Positions 7,734-13,140 of a stretch of DNA of 13,826 nucleotides are shown here, in pieces. The DNA lies in assembly GCA_003242515.1 (NCBI GenBank), contig QGUS01000019.1, positions 1 to 13,826 of the forward strand, in the 5' to 3' direction. This DNA is from Actinomycetota bacterium (lineage in GTDB: Bacteria; Actinomycetota; Acidimicrobiia; Spongiisociales; ZC4RG35). A model generated the notes under the pieces. That model made no database searches. It was not told the DNA's origin and saw only the letters and a program-made list of their open reading frames with translations. Each line of letters opens with the position of its first letter. Positions within the stretch are counted from its first letter, which is position 1. A program made the translations under genes and the position numbers.

Positions 7734-7742
7734 TCCTCCTTT
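7734..7742 (-). promoter_or_regulatory. Perfect Shine-Dalgarno fixing the moxR TTG start
   Basis: On the minus strand the bases read AAAGGAGGA, a near-complete complement of the 16S 3' end, followed by seven bases and TTG. This is the strongest ribosome binding site in the window and overrides the longer frame with an upstream start. Confidence 0.85.
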
Positions 7743-7782
7743 CGGTCTTCTGGCGACTGTACCGTTTCGCCCGCTTTTCGGT

Positions 7783-7811
7783 GGACTAGGCTGTACGCCA
7801 AGGGCGAACAA
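7783..7811. promoter_or_regulatory. Divergent promoter region of moxR and the 76-residue gene
   Basis: On the minus strand TTGTTC (7811-7806), 17 bp and TAGTCC (7788-7783) form a plausible promoter for moxR. On the plus strand TAGGCT (7787-7792) fits the actinobacterial TAnnnT -10 and would give a short leader before GGGAGGG (7814-7820) and GTG 7827; its -35 is not recognisable. The two -10 elements overlap, so the two transcription units may compete. Confidence 0.35.
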
Positions 7812-7826
7812 CTGGGAGGGATTCAG

Positions 7827-8057
7827 GTGTTCAAGTTGGGGCTGGGCAGCATGCTGCTGTCCGTGCTGGGCAGGCCCGCACTGTGGGGGGAAGCCATCCG
7901 CGTCGCCATCTCGGTGCGTCGTCGCGGCCGGCTCGGGCCATCCGCCGCATATCTCCGCTGGCGCAGCCACACCGCGTACGGCGATGTCATGGCCATCCCG
8001 TCCGGCGACTTCGTGGCGTATCTCCGCTGGCGCAAGCAGATGAGGGCGATGCGATGA
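7827..8057 (+). CDS. Small basic protein with a duplicated AYLRWR motif, unknown
   Basis: A 76-residue gene not easily seen because its frame continues open far upstream. Start GTG 7827 follows GGGAGGG (7814-7820) at a spacing of six. Its stop overlaps the ATG of the next gene as ATGA (8054-8057), strong evidence for translation. The N-terminus (VFKLGLGSMLLSVLG) is mildly hydrophobic and could be an amphipathic or peripheral membrane helix. The remainder is arginine-rich. AYLRWR occurs at residues 41-46 and again at 64-69, exactly 23 residues apart, followed by S or K. I recognise no family. Its partner is the unknown gene at 8054, and it is divergent from moxR. Confidence 0.7.
   Translation: MFKLGLGSMLLSVLGRPALWGEAIRVAISVRRRGRLGPSAAYLRWRSHTAYGDVMAIPSGDFVAYLRWRKQMRAMR
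7950..8034 (+). repeat. 16-bp in-frame direct repeat inside the small gene
   Basis: TATCTCCGCTGGCGCA occurs at 7950-7965 and identically at 8019-8034. The offset is 69 bases (23 codons), so both copies encode the same Y-L-R-W-R peptide. The bases between do not repeat, so it is either a conserved functional motif or a remnant of an older duplication. Confidence 0.9.
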
Positions 8058-8611
8058 AGACCGGGCTCACCGGCCGCATCGAGGAGATCCCGGGCGTCGC
8101 AGCCGTCACCGTCGACCTCACCGAGGAGGGTGGCGGCATCAACATCCGCCTCGATCCCGGCGCCGATGAGGAGACGGTCATGGAGCGCCTCCACGAGATC
8201 CTCGTCGCCTACGGGGTCCGCGCCTCCCGTCCGCCGACCGTGGAGGAGGCCCTGCCCGATCCGGGCGACGTGCCGCCCGAGCTGAAGAGCCTCGGCGTCT
8301 CCGTGCGGCTGGTGCCGCTGGAGAAGGGCGCCCGCGTGGAGGTGCAGAAGGGGGACATCCGCTCCCACCGACTGGTGGCGGCCAACCCGAGGTCCATCGC
8401 CCAGGGCATGGCCGACGCCTGGTGTCGTGTCGCCGGCAAGGTCCCCGTCGACGTGATCGGCGCCTCGATCGCCGACGACGGGATGATCGTGATCCTGGTC
8501 CGGGACGGCGAAGCGGAGCGCACCGGTGTCGCCTCGGTCTCCCTCGGCTGGGAGCGTGCGCTGGTGCTCGCCGTCGGGAGGGCCCTCGGCCTGGTGCCGG
8601 TCGCCGACTGA
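8054..8611 (+). CDS. Conserved-looking protein of unknown function
   Basis: 185 residues, starting at ATG 8054 in ATGA overlap with the upstream small gene. No signal peptide, membrane segment or catalytic motif is seen. Residues 1-60 look like an alternating beta-alpha unit (GRIEEIPGVAAVTVDLTEEGGGINIRL, then a helix EETVMERLHEILVAYGV). An acidic Pro-rich linker (about 60-75) follows. A second half (about 80-185) has the same flavour, with strand-like VSVRLVPL, ARVEVQ, MIVILV and ASVSLGW segments and helices IAQGMADAWCRVAG and ALVLAVGRALG. Two small alpha/beta domains are therefore likely, perhaps for ligand or protein binding. I do not recognise the family. Coupling implies it works with the AYLRWR protein. 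Confidence 0.75.
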   Translation: MKTGLTGRIEEIPGVAAVTVDLTEEGGGINIRLDPGADEETVMERLHEILVAYGVRASRPPTVEEALPDPGDVPPELKSLGVSVRLVPLEKGARVEVQKGDIRSHRLVAANPRSIAQGMADAWCRVAGKVPVDVIGASIADDGMIVILVRDGEAERTGVASVSLGWERALVLAVGRALGLVPVAD

Positions 8612-8626
8612 GCCTGCCCCGAAACG

Positions 8627-8669
8627 CCCCGTGAGAGCGGGGTCCCGTCACTACCCTTCCGTCGGGTAG
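8627..8669 (+). repeat. Two hairpins upstream of the HNH gene
   Basis: CCCCG (8627-8631) pairs with CGGGG (8638-8642), and CTACCC (8651-8656) pairs with GGGTAG (8664-8669) across seven bases. The second ends where the likely HNH Shine-Dalgarno (AGGACGGA) begins. They may be a weak terminator plus a translational control stem, or no more than GC-rich spacer. No T-run follows either. Confidence 0.35.
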
Positions 8670-8679
8670 GACGGACCGG

Positions 8680-9183
8680 ATGACAGGCGCATTGGTGTTG
8701 AACGCCAGCTACGAGCCGCTCTCCGTCGTCAACGTGCGACGGGCGATCGTCCTCGTCCTCACCGAGAAGGCCACGGTGGTCGTGCCGCGTGACGAGGTCT
8801 GGTCCTCGGAGCGGTTGTCGATGCCGGTCCCCTCGGTCGTCCGTCTCAACCGCTATGTCAGGGTGCCCTACCGGCACTCCGTCCCCGTCACCCGCCGGGC
8901 CGTGTTCGGCCGCGACGGGTACCGGTGCCAGTACTGCGGCGGTCCCGCCGAGTCGATCGACCATGTGACGCCGCGCTCGCGTGGCGGCGCCCACAGCTGG
9001 GACAACGTGGTCGCCGCGTGCCGGGCCTGCAACCTGCGCAAGGGCAACCGGACGCCCAACGAGGTCGGCTTCGTGCTCCGGGCCAAGCCTCAGCCGCCCC
9101 GGCGCTTCGCCTGGATCTACGCCGCCACCGGGTTCCAGGTGGACCCGGAGTGGACGCCGTTCCTCCTGCCCGAGTCGGCTTGA
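8680..9183 (+). CDS. HNH endonuclease family protein
   Basis: 167 residues. The C-terminal half has a complete HNH fold: a zinc-knuckle pair CQYC (Cys83, Cys86) and CRAC (Cys114, Cys117), the catalytic segment SIDHVTPRSRGG with His95, and Asn109 in the SWDNVVAAC helix. The N-terminal about 65 residues (LVLNASYEPLSVVNVRRAIVLVLTEKA) are the typical leader of a very common actinobacterial and cyanobacterial HNH group whose biological role is undefined; repair or genome-maintenance nuclease is only a guess. Nothing suggests a toxin, intron or restriction context. ATG 8680 follows AGGACGGACCGG. A strong terminator follows two bases after the stop, so it ends its transcription unit. Confidence 0.9.
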   Translation: MTGALVLNASYEPLSVVNVRRAIVLVLTEKATVVVPRDEVWSSERLSMPVPSVVRLNRYVRVPYRHSVPVTRRAVFGRDGYRCQYCGGPAESIDHVTPRSRGGAHSWDNVVAACRACNLRKGNRTPNEVGFVLRAKPQPPRRFAWIYAATGFQVDPEWTPFLLPESA

Positions 9184-9185
9184 GA

Positions 9186-9218
9186 GACGCCGGCTGACGC
9201 CGGCGTCGTCCCTTTTTT
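9186..9218 (+). terminator. Rho-independent terminator after the HNH gene
   Basis: GACGCCGG (9186-9193) pairs perfectly with CCGGCGTC (9200-9207) over a six-base loop. A short spacer and a run of six T (9213-9218) follow. It separates the HNH unit from the dcw cluster. Confidence 0.92.
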
Positions 9219-9365
9219 CCGTGAACCGGGCGCCCGGCACCCTCCCGGGGAGCCGCCGCTCCCAGCCCCCGGTCCCGACACCCCTGATCCATGGGGCCGT
9301 TCCGGCCCCGGTCATGTCGCGCCTCCGCCGTGCCGTGGCGTCCCCGTGGTGGGGCGGTGGGTGGG
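9219..9365. other. Noncoding GC-rich spacer upstream of the mraZ promoter
   Basis: No convincing gene is seen here. It contains a 12-base palindrome CCGGGCGCCCGG (9226-9237) and a 7-bp stem GGGGCCG (9293-9299) / CGGCCCC (9303-9309) with a three-base loop and no T-run. Further GTGG-rich sequence (9347-9365) leads into the phased MraZ boxes but does not hold their exact 10-bp register. Confidence 0.5.
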
Positions 9366-9415
9366 AAGTGGGGGAAAGGGTTGACAAGTGGGGCAAAGTG
9401 GGGCATAGTGGCGCA
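9366..9415 (+). promoter_or_regulatory. Array of 10-bp-phased MraZ-type operator boxes
   Basis: Five consecutive 10-base units are visible: AAGTGGGGGA (9366), AAGGGTTGAC (9376, degenerate and carrying the -35), AAGTGGGGCA (9386), AAGTGGGGCA (9396) and TAGTGGCGCA (9406). MraZ is known to bind direct GTGG/TGGG repeats, spaced one helical turn apart, upstream of its own operon. Here the boxes cover both -35 and -10, so binding should block RNA polymerase. Assignment is from pattern and position. Confidence 0.85.
9381..9409 (+). promoter_or_regulatory. dcw cluster promoter (PmraZ)
   Basis: A perfect -35 TTGACA (9381-9386), a 17-bp spacer and CATAGT (9404-9409) as -10 make this the best promoter in the window. 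Transcription would begin near 9416, about 45 bases before the mraZ start. Confidence 0.8.
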
Positions 9416-9460
9416 AGCTCCCAGGAGGGAGAAGGAAGCAGTGAGGACGGACGGACGACG

Positions 9461-9874
9461 GTGTTTCTCGGCGAGTACTTCCACACGCTGGACGACAAGG
9501 GGCGGGTGGTCATGCCCGCTTCCTTTCGTCGTCAGCTCGCCGAGGGATGCGTCGTGGCCAAGGGGCGGGACGGCCAGCTACAGGTCCACCGCACCGAGGA
9601 CTTCGCCCGCATGGCCCAGGAGATCGTGGCCGGGCCTCAGGACCGCAAGGCCCGGATGCTCGCCCGGACCATGTTCGCCGGGGCCGATCAGCAGGAGCTG
9701 GACAAGTCCGGCCGTCTGCTGGTCAAGCCGGACCTCCGCGACTTCGCCGGCTTCCAGCCGGGGAGCGAGATCGTGGTCATCGGGGTCTTCGACCATGTTG
9801 AGCTGTGGGAGAAGGACCGATACCTCGAGGACCGTGCCGCCGGTGACCAGACCTATGTCGACGAGGACGAATGA
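9461..9874 (+). CDS. mraZ: Transcriptional regulator MraZ
   Basis: 137 residues, starting FLGEYFHTLDDKGR as MraZ proteins do. Two AbrB/SpoVT-like beta-strand domains each carry the DxxGR motif: DDKGRVVMP at 11-19 and DKSGRLLVKP at 81-90. MraZ forms rings and represses the dcw operon, including itself, by binding the phased repeats upstream. GTG 9461 is the only in-frame start compatible with the family N-terminus. Oddly, the strong Shine-Dalgarno-like tract AGGAGGGAGAAGGA (9423-9436) is 24-37 bases away, and only GAGGACGG (9443-9450) is near. The stop overlaps an ATG that opens a 19-codon frame. Confidence 0.95.
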   Translation: MFLGEYFHTLDDKGRVVMPASFRRQLAEGCVVAKGRDGQLQVHRTEDFARMAQEIVAGPQDRKARMLARTMFAGADQQELDKSGRLLVKPDLRDFAGFQPGSEIVVIGVFDHVELWEKDRYLEDRAAGDQTYVDEDE

Positions 9875-9930
9875 AGAGAAGTGGGCTTGGCCCATCGCCA
9901 GCCCCCCGGAACCAATTGGAACGCCCCTGA
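9871..9930 (+). CDS. Candidate 19-codon leader ORF between mraZ and rsmH
   Basis: ATG 9871 overlaps the mraZ stop as ATGA, with GAGGA (9863-9867) just upstream. The peptide MKRSGLGPSPAPRNQLERP ends at TGA 9928-9930. The ORF runs through the whole left arm of the inverted repeat that pairs with the rsmH start region. A ribosome re-initiating here would melt that stem. There is no evidence that the peptide itself has a function. Confidence 0.35.
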   Translation: MKRSGLGPSPAPRNQLERP

Positions 9931-9980
9931 CTCCGCCCGCTTTCAGTTGGTACCAGCGCCCGGGGGGCTGGCAATGGCCC
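9889..9980 (+). promoter_or_regulatory. Long inverted repeat sequestering the rsmH start codon
   Basis: GCCAGCCCCCCGG (9897-9909) pairs perfectly over 13 bp with CCGGGGGGCTGGC (9960-9972). The stem extends outward so that CCAT (9892-9895) pairs with ATGG (9974-9977), which includes the rsmH ATG, and GG (9889-9890) pairs with CC (9979-9980): 19 of 21 positions pair. An inner helix ACCAATT (9911-9917) / AGTTGGT (9945-9951) is also possible. No T-run follows, so it is a translational mask rather than a terminator. Confidence 0.7.
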
Positions 9981-10894
9981 AGGACCCACGCCACGAATAC
10001 CACCGCCCGGTCCTCGCAGACGAGGTGGTCGAGTTGATCGCCCCGACCATGCCCGGGCTCGTGGTCGACGCCACCTTCGGAGGTGGCGGCCATACGCGCC
10101 GTCTCCTCGGGGAGTTCGGCGACCGGGTCCGCATCGTCGCCGTCGACCGCGACCCCGACGCCCTCGCCAGGGCCCGGGAGTTGGGCGTCGCAGCGGTGCA
10201 GGGCAACTTCGGCGACATCGCCGGTCTGGTCTCCTCCGTGGCCGACGAGGCGCCGGCGGCGGTCCTGTTCGACTTCGGAGTCTCCTCCCACCAGGTGGAC
10301 ACGCCGGAGCGGGGCTTCTCATACCGGCACGACGGCCCGCTGGACATGCGGATGGGTCCGGACGCCCCGCACACGGCGGCCGAGATCGTCAACACCTGGT
10401 CCGAGCAGGACCTCGCCCGCATCATCCGCCGCTACGGCGAGGAGCCGCAGGCCGCCCGCATCGCGGCCGCCATCGTCGCCAACCGGCCCTTCGAGACCAC
10501 CGGCCAGCTGTCCACCGTCATCGCACAGGCCGTGCCGCCGCGCCGGGCAGGCCACCCTGCCCGGCGCACCTTCCAGGCGATCCGCATCGCGGTCAACGGC
10601 GAGATCGAGGCGGTGGAGCGGGGTCTCGGCCAGGCGATCGACATGCTCCGCCCGGGCGGGCGCGTCGTCGCCATCTCGTACCACTCCCTGGAAGACCGGG
10701 TGGTGAAGCAGCGCTTCGCCCGCGGCGCCTCCGGATGCGTCTGCCCGCCGGGGCTCCCGGTCTGCGCCTGCGGCCGGACCGCGGAGCTGCGGGTGCTCAC
10801 CCGTAAGCCGATCAGGCCATCCGCCGCCGAGGTGGCGGAGAACCGCCGCGCCCGTTCGGCCGTGTTGAGGGCGGCAGAGAAGGTGGCAGCATGA
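9974..10894 (+). CDS. rsmH: 16S rRNA m4C1402 methyltransferase RsmH (MraW)
   Basis: 306 residues, normal length. It methylates N4 of C1402 in 16S rRNA using S-adenosylmethionine. The family N-terminus HRPVLADEVVELI (residues 10-22), the SAM loop DATFGGGGHTRRLL (32-45), VDRDPDAL, FDFGVSSHQVDTPERGFSY and YHSLEDRVVKQRF are all present. So is a Cys-rich loop near the C-terminus (CVCPPGLPVCACG). ATG 9974 is chosen because family members start about ten residues before HRPVL; the GTG at 9881 would add 31 atypical residues. The ATG has no proper Shine-Dalgarno apart from a G-run and lies inside a long hairpin. The stop overlaps the ftsL ATG (ATGA). Confidence 0.93.
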   Translation: MAQDPRHEYHRPVLADEVVELIAPTMPGLVVDATFGGGGHTRRLLGEFGDRVRIVAVDRDPDALARARELGVAAVQGNFGDIAGLVSSVADEAPAAVLFDFGVSSHQVDTPERGFSYRHDGPLDMRMGPDAPHTAAEIVNTWSEQDLARIIRRYGEEPQAARIAAAIVANRPFETTGQLSTVIAQAVPPRRAGHPARRTFQAIRIAVNGEIEAVERGLGQAIDMLRPGGRVVAISYHSLEDRVVKQRFARGASGCVCPPGLPVCACGRTAELRVLTRKPIRPSAAEVAENRRARSAVLRAAEKVAA

Positions 10895-11283
10895 CGGCAG
10901 TCGTCGATCCCCGGCCGCGCCAGAGGGAGCAGCGCTCCGTTCGGGTCATCCCGGGCAGGAAGTCGCGGCGCCCGGCCGTGGGACCCTGGCTGATAGTCGC
11001 CATCATCGCCATCGGCGGCTTCCTCGGCCTGGGCATCACCCAGACCAGCCTCGACCGGGCCGCCTTCGAGCTGGCCGAGCTCAACAAGGCCATCGAGCAG
11101 GCGGAGGACCGCAACCTCGACCTCAAGCTCCAGATCGCACGTCTCGAGAGCCCCGCCAGGATCGCCCCTCTCGCGGAGGAGATGGGCCTCGTCCTGCCGG
11201 AGGACACCCGGAAGCTCTACGTCGACCTGGACGAAGAGGTCCCGGTGTACGCGGAGGCCGAGCGAGGAGAAAGCAACCAATGA
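10891..11283 (+). CDS. ftsL: FtsL-like divisome membrane protein
   Basis: 130 residues with the bitopic FtsL plan: a basic N-terminal tail (about 1-30), one membrane helix (about 31-50), an extracytoplasmic coiled coil (about 55-90, LAELNKAIEQAEDRNLDLKLQIARLE) and the end motif SPARIAPLAEEMGLVLPE. FtsL sequences diverge strongly, so position between rsmH and ftsI carries most of the weight. It would scaffold FtsB/DivIC and activate FtsW-FtsI at the septum. It starts in ATGA overlap with rsmH. Its own stop again overlaps an ATG with a good Shine-Dalgarno. Confidence 0.88.
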   Translation: MTAVVDPRPRQREQRSVRVIPGRKSRRPAVGPWLIVAIIAIGGFLGLGITQTSLDRAAFELAELNKAIEQAEDRNLDLKLQIARLESPARIAPLAEEMGLVLPEDTRKLYVDLDEEVPVYAEAERGESNQ

Positions 11284-11375
11284 GCACCCGAGTTCGCGCT
11301 GGTTTCGGGCTGCCTGAAGGGGCCTTCCCGCCCCTCCGGGGGGACAGCCGGAGGGACGAAGGCCGTGTCTGCTGA
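11280..11375 (+). CDS. Candidate 31-codon leader ORF bridging ftsL and ftsI
   Basis: ATG 11280 overlaps the ftsL TGA as ATGA and is preceded by AGGAGA (11265-11270) at a spacing of nine, a good ribosome binding site. The frame stays open for 31 codons, passes through both arms of the hairpin that covers the ftsI Shine-Dalgarno, and stops at TGA 11373-11375, overlapping the ftsI start by 11 bases. The peptide (MSTRVRAGFGLPEGAF, continuing to a C-terminal VC) is Arg/Gly/Pro-rich and not recognised. Either a coupling device or chance; the frame fits the gap almost exactly. Confidence 0.4.
   Translation: MSTRVRAGFGLPEGAFPPLRGDSRRDEGRVC
11332..11355 (+). promoter_or_regulatory. Hairpin masking the ftsI Shine-Dalgarno
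   Basis: CCCTCCGG (11332-11339) pairs perfectly with CCGGAGGG (11348-11355) across an eight-base loop. The right arm contains GGAGGG, the ftsI ribosome binding site nine bases before GTG 11365. Folded, it would hide the site; a ribosome on the preceding mini-ORF would open it. No T-run follows. Confidence 0.65.
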
Positions 11376-13140
11376 GAAGAAGCGCCGCTTCACGGCCGCA
11401 GACGTCCGCCTCGCCGTGGTGGGCCTCTTCGTGGTCCTCGCCTGGCTGGGCATGGGCTACCGGCTCTTCCACATCCAGGTGCTGGCGGCCCCCGACCTTG
11501 CCCGCCAGGGCCTGGAACAGCGTCTCGTCGAGCGCGAGCTGGCCCCGCAGCGCGGCAAGATCTTCGATCGAAACGGCGAGATCCTCGCCCTCACCGTCGA
11601 GGCACAGAGCCTCTACGCCGTGCCGGACCAGCTGGAATCGCCGCTGTGGGTGGCCCAGCAGATCGGCGGCGCCCTGGGAGTCGACGGCGACGCCCTGTAT
11701 CAGCGGCTGACCTCGGGCTCCAGCTTCGTCTACATCAAGCGCCAGGTCGACAGGGAGACCGCCCAGTCCATCCTCGACCTCGGAGTGAAAGGCATCTATG
11801 CCCACCCCGAGCCGACCCGGGTCTATCCGGCCGGTGTGACCGCATCCCATGTCACCGGTTTCGTCGACATCGACGGCGTCGGGCGGGAGGGGCTGGAGCT
11901 GGTCTACGACGAGGCGCTCACCGGCGTCCCCGGCAAGGCCGTCTTCGAGCGTAGCCTGGACGGCACGCCGATCCTCCAGGGCTACTCCGACATCGTCCCC
12001 GCCATCCCCGGCGTCGACCTGTACACGACCATCGACCTGCCGCTCCAGTACCAGGCGCAGAAGTCGTGCGCCGACGCCGTGGAGCGCACCGGGGCCGAGT
12101 CGTGCTGGGTGGTGGCCCTACACGTGGAGACCGGCGAGATCCTGGCCATGACCGGCTACCCGGTCTTCGACCCGGAGACCCGCCGCACCGTCGACCCGGC
12201 CTGTGACGACCTGGAGGGGGAGGAGCGGTCGACCTGCCTGGCCTTCCGCAACTTCGTCATCCGCGGCATCTACGAGCCGGGCTCGACCCAGAAGCTGATC
12301 ACGGTGGCCGCCGCCCTCGAGGAGGGCGAGGTCGACATCAACACGGTCATCCCCGAGGTCGCCGACGAGCTCGAGCTGAAGCCCGGTGCCTGCGAGGACG
12401 ACGACGACGACCTCTATGGCTGCTACCGGGACTTCAGCCGGCACGAGACGCGGGACATGACCGTGGCCGAGATCTTCTCGCAGTCGTCCAACATCGGGAC
12501 GATCAAGATCGCCGAGAAGCTGGGCCAGCGCCGTCTCGTCCAGTACATCCAGGCGTTCGGCCTGGGGAAGCGGACCGGCGTGGACTACACCGCCGAGGCC
12601 GCCGGCATCCTCAACTTCGAGGCGGGCTGTGACATCTGCTGGGCCTCCGCCGCCATCGGCTACTCCGTGGCCGCGACGCCGATGCAGATGGCCGCGGCCT
12701 ATGCCGCCGTGGGCAACGACGGCATGTGGATCACCCCGCACCTGGTGGCGGCGCGCACCGACGTGGACGGCGACATCGAGCCCACGCCCGTAGAGACCAA
12801 GCAGGTCATCTCCCCGACGACCGCCCGCATCATGCAGGAGCTGCTGGCTCAGGTGGTGGCCGAGGGCACCGGCATCCAGGGCTCGGTCGAGGGCTACCGG
12901 GTCGGCGGCAAGACCGGCACTGCGAACCGGATCGGCCCCGACGGTCGTTACACCAACGAGACCCGTGCCTCCTTCGTCGGCATGGCTCCCATCTCCGACC
13001 CGCAGGTCGTCGTGGCCGTGCTCATCGACAACCCGTCCCGGGAGTTCCGCACCGGCGGTCAGGCGGCCGCGCCCGTCTTCGCCGAGGTGATGGAGCAGGC
13101 GCTCCACCGCCTCGCCGTCACGCCCGACCATGCCCGGTAG
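11365..13140 (+). CDS. ftsI: Septal peptidoglycan transpeptidase FtsI (PBP3/PBP2-type class B PBP)
   Basis: 591 residues. A short basic cytoplasmic tail and one membrane anchor (about 15-35) lead to the dimerisation/pedestal domain, with APQRGKIFDRNG at 60-71. The transpeptidase domain has all three motifs: SxxK at Ser307-Lys310 (YEPGSTQK), SxN at Ser374-Asn376 (SQSSN) and KTG at 516-518 (GGKTGTA). It cross-links septal peptidoglycan with FtsW. Unusually, it carries eight cysteines in the extracytoplasmic part (235, 247, 280, 291, 343, 353, 422, 425) and an acidic insert between Cys343 and Cys353. Start GTG 11365 has GGAGGG nine bases upstream. Its end overlaps murE by 11 bases. Confidence 0.95.
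   Translation: MSAEKKRRFTAADVRLAVVGLFVVLAWLGMGYRLFHIQVLAAPDLARQGLEQRLVERELAPQRGKIFDRNGEILALTVEAQSLYAVPDQLESPLWVAQQIGGALGVDGDALYQRLTSGSSFVYIKRQVDRETAQSILDLGVKGIYAHPEPTRVYPAGVTASHVTGFVDIDGVGREGLELVYDEALTGVPGKAVFERSLDGTPILQGYSDIVPAIPGVDLYTTIDLPLQYQAQKSCADAVERTGAESCWVVALHVETGEILAMTGYPVFDPETRRTVDPACDDLEGEERSTCLAFRNFVIRGIYEPGSTQKLITVAAALEEGEVDINTVIPEVADELELKPGACEDDDDDLYGCYRDFSRHETRDMTVAEIFSQSSNIGTIKIAEKLGQRRLVQYIQAFGLGKRTGVDYTAEAAGILNFEAGCDICWASAAIGYSVAATPMQMAAAYAAVGNDGMWITPHLVAARTDVDGDIEPTPVETKQVISPTTARIMQELLAQVVAEGTGIQGSVEGYRVGGKTGTANRIGPDGRYTNETRASFVGMAPISDPQVVVAVLIDNPSREFRTGGQAAAPVFAEVMEQALHRLAVTPDHAR

Noticed and set aside
7950..8034. Possible CRISPR or mobile-element repeat
   Set aside because: Only two copies, in frame within one gene and encoding the same peptide; no array, spacers or terminal inverted repeats.
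8680..9183. HNH gene as part of an intron, homing element or defence island
   Set aside because: The protein is a complete stand-alone HNH family member; no intron structure, methyltransferase, integrase or toxin neighbour is seen, and base composition matches the surroundings.
9881..9973. N-terminal extension of RsmH from GTG 9881
   Set aside because: The 31 extra residues do not resemble RsmH N-termini, the bases form one side and the loop of a long hairpin, and the GTG has no good ribosome site. It cannot be wholly excluded.
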